Assembly: GCA_037447655.1 (NCBI GenBank)
Contig: JBBHKE010000440.1
Span: forward strand, 140,934 to 204,933
Origin: Zygnema cylindricum
Taxonomy: Eukaryota > Streptophyta > Zygnematophyceae > Zygnematales > Zygnemataceae
Reading direction: 5' to 3'
Length of the DNA stretch: 64,000 nucleotides
Shown: positions 21,087-31,348 of the stretch, one piece after another
Position numbering within the stretch: position 1 is the stretch's first letter
Layout: every line of letters starts with the position of its first letter
Notes under the pieces: model-generated
The model's input: only the letters and a program-made list of their open reading frames with translations
What the model was told of the DNA's origin: nothing
Databases searched by the model: none
Position numbers and translations under genes: made by a program

Positions 21087-21985
21087 TATAGTAGAAAAGA
21101 GGTAGGGGATGTCGAGAGGGCGATATTTGCCCGAAAAGCTCTTTTTGGTGGACCCAACTTGGTGAGAAAAGAGGGAAATAAAAGAGGCTCGTTGGATGCC
21201 AACAGGATGATAACCGAAAAACTCGGTGGCCTGCTTCGGGCACGCGAAATTTGACGTTGGAAAATGGGAAAAAAATTGGAAAAAACGAATGAGAGCGGTC
21301 GATGCCAGCAAGTATCGTGGGCGCCACAGAAAAAAAGAGGGTACACAATCTGAGTGGAAAGGAAGAACACAGGTTGTGCTGAAAACTGGTGGTTGACGAC
21401 GGGCACACTAGTGCTTGTGGCAAAGATGGAAAGAGAAGTCTAAAAATAGAAAAAATAAATCGGCTGTAACTAGAAGACCCGATTATGTAAAAGAAATTTA
21501 AAACGGAAAGGGCTGATTTGCCCTCTAGGAGAAAGGGTGTTGAAAATTCTTTCATTAGACTACCTACACGCGAAATTTGGCGCCAGATAGGAGATGGGAA
21601 TGTCAAAAAACCCTAGTGGGAAGCCATGGCCGAAGCTTCGGGAAAGTCAACGGCTATGAAGCAATTCCTTGAATTATGAGCTTATCTTGACGTAAGAAAT
21701 TATTAAGTGCAAAAATCTCGATGCCTGACTAATGGCACGCCCAATTGGGCTGCCAAGATGGTAAGAGATACCAACAAAAAGTAAGAAGGAAATCGGCCGA
21801 ACCTGACCGACCTATTAAGAGAAAACGAGATAGCGGATGGGACTAATTTGCCCACCAATGGAAAGGTTTTGGAAAATACGTTCTGTAGAGTATCCGCACG
21901 TCAAATTTGACGCCAGATACACAAAAAGACGGTCAGAAAACCCTAGAAGGAAGCCATGGCCGAAGCTCTTAGAAGGCCGCCAAAA
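21087..21985 (-). mobile_element. LINE2: 5' UTR fragment of a second LINE copy
   Basis: Matches the LINE1 5' UTR (10674-11612) in the same order and orientation, beginning within a few bases of the LINE1 start codon where the A2 LTR joins. The coding part that should lie left of it is absent. Homology stops near GAAGGCCGCC at about 21985. Confidence 0.8.
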
Positions 21986-22289
21986 TAAACACCGACGAAA
22001 CGCGAAAGGCAGCCGAAATAAACACTGACAAAACGCAATATACAGGACGCTGCTACAGTCTCCTACAGTGCACCTTTCTAAGAATCAGGTGTAAAACCTA
22101 AAGCGTCGTATAAAGCACTTGCGTATAACAACTCGTGGTAGGTTCATTTGTGATAGATAGTACAATTTCAAGTATTGTTCATCCAACCGTACAAAAATAG
22201 CTTACACACTATTTCAGGTTCATAGTGAGGCATATCGATTTTTTCTAAGTTCACGAATGTTTCTTCCTCCCTCATTCCAAGCATCGGCG
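21986..22289. other. Unassigned stretch, probably 3' end of relic H
   Basis: No coding signal and no match elsewhere in the window. Since it follows the RNase H end of relic H on the minus strand, it may hold H's 3' internal end and LTR, but I cannot identify LTR edges. Confidence 0.35.
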
Positions 22290-22609
22290 AGCCTAAAAAA
22301 TTATTTCACTTAAGCTTCTAAATGCTTATTCACTCGATCCACATGCCTCTTGACAGAATGGAAGTTTTGGTGCTTACGCTGCTTTAGTTAGTATATCAGT
22401 AATCATTTTGGCATCATGTAATTGACTATTACTATTTTGGCTAAAACGTTTTTCCTTATGAAGTGAAGCGTGATATCCATATGTTTGCTCAAAAAGTGAT
22501 GGCTTGGGCTGGTAGCAAAGTATAACGCAGTCTAATTACCGCTCCAATATTTTCTTCACACCGATTTTTTGCATATAACCCAGTTTGTGGAAAAGCAATT
22601 TTACCCAGA
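22290..22609 (-). pseudogene. Relic H: copia RNase H, C-terminal part
   Basis: On the minus strand, from high to low coordinates: LLWVKLLFHKLGYMQ, then ATSPSHHFLSKHMDITLHFIR, then KMITDILTKA. These are the last blocks of copia RNase H, spread over several frames. The preceding blocks lie across element E at 35773-36240. E inserted into this old element. No LTR of H could be recognised. Confidence 0.78.
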
Positions 22610-22614
22610 GTAAT

Positions 22615-23431
22615 TGTTGTTTTTGGAAAGCTTTCAGTCTCAGCAAATTAGTAGGACCGCTGAAAGGTAGTAATTTGTAGCGTAAGTTTCATTAAGATAT
22701 GCGTCATCACTTGAGGACAAAGCAGCTGCTATGCATACAGAGCAGCGCAGCAACGTTGGTGCTGAGCAAACAGAGCAGCGCAGCTGCTATGCAGACAGAG
22801 CAGCGCAGCAGCGAAGCTGCGACACAAAGAGGACAAACGTAGCTGCGGTTACTTTGGATATGATCCGTACATATAACGCAGCTGCCGCTATCTTGGATAT
22901 GATTCGGTACGAGACACCATAACTACGTTTGATATGAATCAGGTCAACGGACCTCAACTTAGGGGGTAGCTCAGTGGTAGCATAGTGGTAGCTCAGTGGT
23001 AGCTCAGTGGTAGCTCAGTGGTAGCTTAGTGGTAGCTCAATGGTAGCTTGACAGATTAGTATTAGCCTAGTAGATTGACGAACCTCTCACGTACACTGGT
23101 ATTGCTAGTACAACACAAGTATAAGACTTAGAACTCAAAACACATCTTGTATCCAGACTTCCTAGTAGTAAAACTGCAAACAGTTTTTGGGAAACTTCTG
23201 TTATATCTTGAGTGTTGTCAAGTCAATTAGGCTGAAAGTTTAGGAGTTCTCAGTGTTTAAGCTACTCTAAATTCTGCTAGAGTTTTGTGATGTTTGGATG
23301 CTTATGTAAGAATTGGTGAGCACTTGAAAAAAGTTGTTTCGTAGGATTGTTGATAGCTTCTAAGTGTGTATCATGTCTACTTCTACTTCTACTGCTGCTC
23401 CTCCACATGCACCGTTGGTCGTAGAACAACA
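22615..23431 (+). repeat. E 5' LTR, 817 bp
   Basis: TGTTGTTTTTGGAAAGC...GTAGAACAACA. Contains GCAGC-rich repeats (22727-22850) and an 11-bp repeat of GGTAGCTCAGT (22966-23050). It is about 50 bp shorter than the 3' LTR, mainly in the GCAGC-rich repeats. Confidence 0.92.
22966..23050 (+). repeat. 11-bp tandem repeat (GGTAGCTCAGT) in E LTR
   Basis: Seven or so units with occasional substitutions (CATAG, CTTAG, CTCAA). The unit matches the core of a tRNA gene A box (TAGCTCAGTGG). The 3' LTR has an equivalent array at about 35309-35382. Confidence 0.85.
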
Positions 23432-23441
23432 GGTTATGGGC
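23432..23441 (+). promoter_or_regulatory. E primer-binding site (half-tRNA iMet)
   Basis: GGTTATGGGC follows AACAACA of the LTR; it is shorter than the 12-base match of families A-D and T. The ATG at 23436 starts gag (MGVSSIIPIF). An in-frame upstream ATG at 23373 inside the LTR is also open. Confidence 0.8.
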
Positions 23442-24291
23442 GTGTCTTCAATAATTCCTATCTTCTCTGGGGAAAAGTATGTTTACTAGGCGGATATGGT
23501 AGAGACACATTTTGAGAATGTCAATCTTTTGGATATTGGATGGTTCGCTGGATGAATCTGATCCATCATGGTCTAAGAAAAATACGCAAGCTCGTTCTAT
23601 TATGAAATTTTGTATATCTGAGGAATTAGCTATGTCTCGGATAAAAATGAAAAAAACAATTGATATCTGGAAATCCCTTATTAGTGATTATGAAAAGGCC
23701 AATGTCTAGGAAGAGCTTATATTGGCTGGAAAAATTTGGGACTATAGGTACACTGGCGCTACAATGGCTGAATATTCTAACAAATTTCGCATACTTGTAG
23801 ATGCACATGCTTGTGCAAGTGGGATGTTTCCTCCGTTTCAACAGGCAGCTTTGCTCATGAGGGGTCTCCCTCGTAGAATGAAAGGAGCATCTGACATGCT
23901 TAAACAAAAAGATAAAGCTAGCTGGACTTTACAGTTAGCCATCAATATTTTACTAGAGGAGGAAGCTACATCTAATATTCTCAATGTTGAGCAAGTAGAG
24001 GCTTTTAATTCAGACTTTGGGAAGAAAGGTCAGTTTAATCAGCAACGTAATCAGTTTAACCAGTTGAGACAATTTAATCAGGGTGGAAATAGACAATCAA
24101 ACAATGCATGTTTTTATTGTAGTGAGAGAGGTCATGGATACAAATTCTGTCCTAAACTTAAACAAGCTAACGATACAGGTTTATACAAGCCAGGATGGCA
24201 ACAAAGTCAGTTTTACAAAAGCTTCACGAGGCCTACACCTCGTGGAAATGCATTGTTTTCGGCTTCTTCATCACTCCGAACGATACTCTAA
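23436..24291 (+). pseudogene. E gag
   Basis: MGVSSIIPIFSGEKYVY aligns with the conserved N-terminal F.G..Y.YW block of copia Gag, with a stop in place of the Trp. A frameshift near 23510 and a stop at 23707 follow. The long second half (23722-24291) keeps the MRGLPRRMKGA block, a Gln/Asn-rich stretch and the knuckle CFYCSERGHGYKFC. A frame change precedes protease near 24290. RNA packaging is the expected role. Confidence 0.87.
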
Positions 24292-24690
24292 CATTTTCTG
24301 AGGAGGACGACACGGATCTATTCGCTATGGCGGCAGCAATGGAGGGCGCAAAGGACCCTAGATTGATAATGGATACAGGAGCGTCAGCCCACATTTGCTG
24401 GAACAAGGCAATATTCAAAAATCTGAAAACAACGCCAGAGAAAAATATTTATTATGCTTGTGGAATGAGTGTCTAGACTCGTGCTGTGGGTGATATGTCC
24501 TTGCTAGTTGATGTAGAAGGAAAAGCAATTGAAAGGACTCTTCACAATGTCTTATTTGTGCCTGACTTTAAGAAAAATATGTTTTCTACGTCGTTGGTAG
24601 AGAGGCTTTGAGGTTAATTTGAAAAATGGTCGGTAGGTTGTTAGCAAAAATGGCAAGGTTGCAGTTACAGGTACTAGAGATAGTAGCAAG
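24195..24690 (+). pseudogene. E aspartic protease
   Basis: LIMDTGASAHICWNK carries the active-site Asp of copia protease, and the LHNVLFVPDFKKNM block follows. A TAG at 24474 and further frame changes near 24610 interrupt it. Confidence 0.85.
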
Positions 24691-25215
24691 ATGTACCGCA
24701 TGGATATGGCTAATACCAAGGAGAATGATGTTCTGTACTCCGGTGTTTTGCACTCAGATGAGTTGTGGCATAAAAGATTAGGCCATGTAAACTATGATAG
24801 TTTGAGGAAAATGGTCCTTGTTGGAAAAATAGAGGGTGTATCAATCACAGATGAGCCGGTCAAAACTTGTGATGGTTGCACTTTAGGCAAAATCCGTAGA
24901 TTTCCATTTCCTAAAGAGTCTGAGCATCGGTCAACGAAACTTCTACAACAAATTCATTCGGATGTTTTTGGTCCTGCGAAGGTTCCATCTGCCAGGGGGA
25001 TGAAATATATGGTAACCTTCACAGATGATTTCTCCAAGTTTACAAAAGTGTACTTCATGAAGGAGAAGAGTGAAGTGTTTGGTCACTTCAAACACTATAA
25101 AGCATGGGTTGAAAAACTTCATAATTCACCTATTTTGCAGTTGAGATCGGACAATGGTGGTGAATATACATCGAAAGAATTGGAAACCTTTTTATTCGAA
25201 GAAGGTATTAGTCAT
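24691..25215 (+). pseudogene. E integrase, N-terminal and core part
   Basis: WHKRLGHVNYDSL and CDGCTLGK form the zinc-binding motif, HSDVFGP holds the first catalytic Asp and RSDNGGEYTS the second. The frame is open through EEGISH and stops only because array D begins at 25216; it continues at 32424 with LLTVPYSPEQNR after one GTCAT copy is removed. Confidence 0.92.
25211..25215. repeat. Left target-site duplication of array D (GTCAT)
   Basis: Repeated exactly at 32419-32423. There is no such duplication at the inner LTR borders. Confidence 0.93.
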
Positions 25216-26286
25216 TGAAATTCTATGGGCTCTATTGCCCACAGAATTCGCAGATTCAAAAGAAGTTAATCTAGATAATGACGACTCCAAGTTGATTAAA
25301 ACCCAAATGAATGATCCCTTGACAATTAGAACCCCAACACACCTTCACCCCTGTGAAGAGAAGACCTTGTGTGTGCTCAGTTCCACCACAGAATGCAAAG
25401 CTTGAATATGTGTTTTGGACAATATTCCCCACTTTGACTTTCCCACTGAATAAGTGCCACCCTGACACGTAAAAACCTCTGACCGACTACAATCCTGTGT
25501 AGATTGGACTCCCTTGAGTCCGCAGCAAAAAGAATCACTGAATTTTCTCTCTGGAGCATTAAGTTATGGCTGGTCAAAGATGACCTTTATAGTTACATGC
25601 TCTCTTAGACAGAGGTACCTAAATATCAATAAGTCTTGGTCTGCCTACTCACGACTACCTACTACTACACCCTAGTCCAATAGGAACACTATAAAGTATA
25701 AGAAGGTACAATGGGCGATGTACTTATTGTACGTTCATTGTACGACAAGGTCTAGAAGGTGACACCTGTCAAATCGGAAGCCATGGTTCCTCCTCCCATC
25801 TTCTCCAGTATCAAATAATGTGGTGCCACGTGGCACCGCGTGACGCTATCTCCGTATGCCGTCAAAAGATCACTTCGCCTGGCGGCTATAATGCCGGCCG
25901 TCCGATCAAAACATATTTGACATGGTTTACATTCGCGTACATGCATTGAATTGCTCCTTTTGGTTAGTCTGCTGTTAAGTAGCTGTTGCGTTAATGTTTA
26001 TATATCTTTGAAACCCGTCACGTGTATCGTTTCGGTAACGCCTTATTGGATAAGGCTTACGTCTACATAGGGAACCACAGACCCAGGTTTAAATCCGGTT
26101 TAGAGCAACATTTTGGCCACCTATCAGTTTTCCTGCCTGTTTTTGCCTGTTTTTTCTTTTGGACTATGGGGGCAGCCATGGCTATCTCTGTCTTCCACTG
26201 ACTACGACAAGTATGGATGACTTAGACAAGACTATCTGACAAACACATAGAATAAATTCAGACCTAGAAAATACACAAATTTAACA
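25216..26286 (-). repeat. Array D LTR 1 (3' terminal), 1071 bp
   Basis: TG...CA ends. A 16-bp perfect palindrome GGTGCCACGTGGCACC lies at 25822-25837. A tRNA-like relic occupies 26030-26100 on the plus strand. Very similar to LTR 2 and less so to LTR 3. Confidence 0.93.
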
Positions 26287-28286
26287 CTCCCCTTATTTTT
26301 TAGTCTTCTATTGCGCCAACTCCCACTAAATAAAAACAACAAAAACAAAATCCCTTTTTTTTTTTTTTTTTTCGTTCTTTTCCTATAATTAAATTTTAAG
26401 AATATACCCTCATATTTTAAAAGGTCTATTAGATGAGTTGAAATTAACATTCCATCTTGTTGATCACACATTTTATTTAGCATCTCACTTTTTATAAATC
26501 CGAGCAAAGATTTTATCCACCTCATCACTTTTCAATCCACACAAAATCCGATTTCCCTCTTGCAATTCAAACAGCCAGCCACATCCTCAATCTGCAACAC
26601 ACACCCAGATGCTAACCCTTTTACGGGCGCATCTTCATAGATGGCATCACTCCCATTAGTGATGTCAAGTCCATTACCCCCCAAATTTTTCGAAAAAACA
26701 AGTATCCCCGCTAAGTTCCTCATAAGATCTACGTCTTCCGTACTCATATTTTTATCCTTGATACTCATCCCATTTTTTGAACTTTCCTCACTCTCTCCCA
26801 TGGAATTCTTTCCGCTACCACTTTCTATTTTTATTCCCAATAAATATTTCTCCTCCCCTAAACCTTTCATTAAATATTCCTCTTCTCCCCTATCCTTTAA
26901 AACCCCCTCTAGATTTACTTCTCCCCTTTCCTCGGAATCCATTGAAGTCTCCCTTTGCGACCAGTTTTTTGTTTCCAAAATATCTATAAAATTATCCTAA
27001 TTATTTTTACTTTTCCCTTTTTCAATTATAGATTCTAGATTTGACTTTCTCATTTCTAAGTTATACTTTTTACACTCCTTGACATCTTCATCATTTCTAA
27101 CTCCCTCAAGTACCTCCCTTCCCTTTACTTCCCTTATACCTCCAAAAGCACATCGTTGCTTTCATGTAATTTCTGTGTACTTCTCTCTCTTCTCCATTCT
27201 ACCGATGTGAAGAAGCTCCAATATTTCTTCATCCTCTTTCTCCTCTTCCCCTTCTTCCTCCTCTTTCACATTCCAACTTCAAAGTTCTTCGAAGCAAGGA
27301 CACTCCTCTATATAATGACCCGGTTCTCTACAAAAGAAGCAAACACCCTTTTTCAAAGCTCCTCTTTCTTTTCCTCTCCCTCTCTTTCCACCAAAGTTTC
27401 GATAAGGTTTACCTTCGTCTTTCTTCCTCTCATCACGCTTCCGCTCGTCACCGCCGTTCCTCTCATCACGCTTCCGCCAATCACCACCAACTGTAAATGC
27501 AGTTACCCTCTCACTGCCCCTACGAAGCTCCAAAGTGCTTTCCCTCACAATAATTATCCCCATGGTAAAGCTCCAAGTCCATGAGGAGCCATCCATTGCC
27601 TGCATACGATAAATGATGTTTTCGTACTCATCTGGGAGTTTCATGAGTAGTGTATGATCTTTCTCTTCTCAGATTCTACATACCCCGCACTAGCAAGCTC
27701 AACATATAACGCAGCAATATCATTGCAAAACTCTATCATGTTACCGCCTTTATAAACATAGGCCTCTATTTTCTGTTTTACTAACTGTTGCCTCTGAATA
27801 GTCTCACTCTTATAAATCTGCCTTAGTGCTTCCCATATCTCTGAAGACTTCGTTAAATTTATAAGAGTGATAGCTATAGACTTAGATACGTTTCTAAGTA
27901 TGAGATGTTTTGCTATGGTGTTTTTATACTCCCAGATTTTAATGTCACTTTCTTCAGTTTTAATTGTAACCCCTACAAGTGGAACCATAGTCGAGAGCTT
28001 AGCTCCCCTCACCATCAGTGTTCCTTTTCCCTTCTCCCATTTTTCCCCTTCCATGGAAATGATTTTCCCTTCACCAACCTTTGCATCTGAACTCCGGTTG
28101 GTTTTCTGGGCAGCCCCAGATGATTCTCCATAGTGAGTTCCTCCAAAGCCTGGTGGGGGACACCTCTCTTGTCCCGAAACAATTCCCCATAAGCGCTTCT
28201 CGAAAAGCAATCCCTCCATAATAAACTCCCAATAAGTGAAGTCTGTTCCATCTAACATAGGCACCCTAGATGGTGGGCCCATAACC
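26287..28286 (-). pseudogene. Array D unit 1: gag and pol-tail remnant
   Basis: Gag starts at the PBS ATG (28282; PBS 28275-28286) with MGPPSRVPMLDGTDFTYWEF. It runs in frame to a one-base deletion near 27652, after which the next frame holds MKLPDEYENI and the CCHC knuckle CFFCREPGHYIEEC. It stops at FEEL, where element C reads on. Downstream, 26532-26978 holds the EEKYLLGIKIES and ITNGSDAIYEDAPVKG tail, a degenerate RT end and RNase H. A T-rich tract at about 26350-26372 precedes the PPT. Confidence 0.88.
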
Positions 28287-29356
28287 TGAAATTCTATGGG
28301 CTCTATTGCCCACAGAATTCGCAGATTCAAAAGAAGTTAATCTAGATAGTGACGACTCCAAGTTGATTTAAACCCAAATGAATGATCCCTTGACAATTAG
28401 AACCCCAACACACCTTCACCCCTGTGAAGAGAAGACCTTGTGTGTGCTCAGTTCCACCACAGAATGCAAAGCTTGAATATGTGTTTTGGACAATATTCCC
28501 CACTTTGACTTTCCCACTGAATAAGTGCCACCCTGACACGTAAAAACCTCTGACCGACTACAATCCTGTGTAGATTGGACTCCCTTGAGTCCGCAGCAAA
28601 AAGAATCACTGAATTTTCTCTCTGGAGCATTAAGTTATGGCTGGTCAAAGATGACCTTTATAGTTACATGCTCTCTTAGACAGAGGTACCTAAATATCAA
28701 TAAGTCTTGGTCTGCCTACTCACGACTACCTACTACTACACCCTAGTCCAATAGGAACACTATAAAGTATAAGAAGGTACAATGGGCGATGTACTTATTG
28801 TACGTTCATTGTACGACAAGGTCTAGAAGGTGACACCTGTCAAATCGGAAGCCATGGTTCCTCCTCCCATCTTCTCCAGTATCAAATAATGTGGTGCCAC
28901 GTGGCACCGCGTGACGCTATCTCCGTATGCCGTCAAAAGATCACTTCGCCTGGCGGCTATAATGCCGGCCGTCCGATCAAAACATATTTGACATGGTTCA
29001 CATTCGCGTACATGCATGAATTGCTCCTTTTGGTTAGTCTGCTGTTAAGTAGCTGTTGCGTTAATATTTATATATCTTTGAAACCCGTCACGTGTATCGT
29101 TTCGGTAACGCCTTATTGGATAAGGCTTACGTCTACATAGGGAACCACAACCCTCGGTTTAAATCCGATTTAGAGCAACATTTTGGCCACCTATCAGTTT
29201 TCCTGCCTGTTTTTGCCTGTTTTTTCTTTTGGACTATGGGGGCAGCCATGGCTATCTCTGTCTTCCACTGACTACGACAAGTATGGATGACTTAGACAAG
29301 ACTATCTGACAAACACATAGAATAAATTCAGACCTAGAAAATACACAAATTTAACA
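28287..29356 (-). repeat. Array D LTR 2 (internal, shared by both units), 1070 bp
   Basis: Serves as the 5' LTR of unit 1 and the 3' LTR of unit 2. The palindrome GGTGCCACGTGGCACC is at 28893-28908. No target-site duplication flanks it; on both sides it abuts PBS or PPT directly. Confidence 0.93.
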
Positions 29357-31348
29357 CTCCCCTTATTTTTTAGTCTTCATTGCGCCAACTCCCACTAAAT
29401 AAAAACAACAAAAACAAAATCCCCCTTTTTTTTCGTTCTTTTCCTATAATTAAACTTTAAGAATATACCCTCATATTTTAAAAGGTCTATTAGATGAGTT
29501 GAAATTAACATTCCATCTTGTTGATCACACATTTTATTTAGCATCTCACTTTTTATAAATCCGAGCAAAGATTTTATCCACCTCATCACTTTTCAATCCA
29601 CACAAAATCCGATTTCCCTCTTGCAATTCAAACAGCCAGCCACATCCTCAATCTGCAACACACACCCAGATGCTAACCCTTTTACGGGCGCATCTTCATA
29701 GATGGCATCACTCCCATTAGTGATGTCAAGTCCATTACCCCCCAAATTTTTCGAAAAAACAAGTATCCCCGCTAAGTTCCTCATAAGATCTACGTCTTCC
29801 GTACTCATATTTTTATCCTTGATACTCATCCCATTTTTTGAACTTTCCTCACTCTCTCCCATGGAATTCTTTCCGCTACCACTTTCTATTTTTATTCCCA
29901 ATAAATATTTCTCCTCCCCTAAACCTTTCATTAAATATTCCTCTTCTCCCCTATCCTTTAAAACCCCCTCTAGATTTACTTCTCCCCTTTCCTCGGAATC
30001 CATTGAAGTCTCCCTTTGCGACCAGTTTTTTGTTTCCAAAATATCTATAAAATTATCCTAATTATTTTTACTTTTCCCTTTTTCAATTATAGATTCTAGA
30101 TTTGACTTTCTCATTTCTAAGTTATACTTTTTACACTCCTTGACATCTTCATCATTTCTAACTCCCTCAAGTACCTCCCTTCCCTTTACTTCCCTTATAC
30201 CTCCAAAAGCACATCGTTGCTTTCATGTAATTTCTGTGTACTTCTCTCTCTTCTCCATTCTACCGATGTGAAGAAGCTCCAATATTTCTTCATCCTCTTT
30301 CTCCTCTTCCCCTTCTTCCTCCTCTTTCACATTCCAACTTCAAAGTTCTTCGAAGCAAGGACACTCCTCTATATAATGACCCGGTTCTCTACAAAAGAAG
30401 CAAACACCCTTTTTCAAAGCTCCTCTTTCTTTTCCTCTCCCTCTCTTTCCACCAAAGTTTCGATAAGGTTTACCTTCGTCTTTCTTCCTCTCATCACGCT
30501 TCCGCTCGTCACCGCCGTTCCTCTCATCACGCTTCCGCCAATCACCACCAGCTGTAAATGCAGTTACCCTCTCACTGCCCCTACGAAGCTCCAAAGTGCT
30601 TTCCCTCACAATAATTATCCCCATGGTAAAGCTCCAAGTCCATGAGGAGCCATCCATTGCCTGCATACGATAAATGATGTTTTCGTACTCATCTGGGAGT
30701 TTCATGAGTAGTGTATTGATCTTTCTCTTCTCAGATTCTACATACCCCGCACTAGCAAGCTCAACATATAACGCAGCAATATCATTGCAAAACTCTATCA
30801 TGTTACCGCCTTTATAAACATAGGCCTCTATTTCCTGTTTTACTAACTGCTGCCTCTGAATAGTCTCACTCTTATAAATCTGCCTTAGTGCTTCCCATAT
30901 CTCTGAAGACTTCGTTAAATTTATAAGAGTGATAGCTATAGACTTAGATACGTTTCTAAGTATGAGATGTTTTGCTATGGTGTTTTTATACTCCCAGATT
31001 TTAATGTCACTTTCTTCAGTTTTAATTGTAACCCCTACAATTGGAACCATAGTCGAGAGCTTAGCTCCCCTCACCATCAGTGTTCCTTTTCCCTTCTCCC
31101 AATTTTCCCCTTCCATGGCAATGATTTTCCCTTCACCAACCTTTGCATCTGAACTCCGGTTGGTTTTCTGGGCAGCCCCAGATGATTCTCCATAGTGAGT
31201 TCCTCCAAAGCCTAGTGGGGGACACCTCTCTTGTCCCGAAACAATTCCCCATAAGTGCTTCTCGAAAAGCAATCCCTCCATTATAAACTCCCAATAAGTG
31301 AAGTCTGTTCCATCTAACATAGGCACCCTAGATGGTGGGCCCATAACC
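29357..31348 (-). pseudogene. Array D unit 2: gag and pol-tail remnant
   Basis: PBS at 31337-31348. Gag is open from the ATG at 31344 to 30340 (334 codons), with the capsid blocks LVKQEIEAYVYKGG and MKLPDEYENI, a basic RDERNGGDERK region and the knuckle CFFCREPGHYIEEC. It is the best-preserved gag in the window. The frame is also open upstream into the LTR to an ATG at 31392. The tail frame 29593-30039 matches unit 1. Protease, integrase and the RT active site are absent. Confidence 0.9.

Noticed and set aside
22930-23050. CRISPR-like array in the E LTR
   Set aside because: The repeat is 11 bp without spacers of uniform length, no cas-like gene is present, and the context is a eukaryotic retrotransposon.
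28889-29140. 83-codon frame repeated in family B LTRs (also 31951 and inverted at 18821)
   Set aside because: Located in the LTR and shifts or changes in each copy; it includes the G-box palindrome and the tRNA-like relic.
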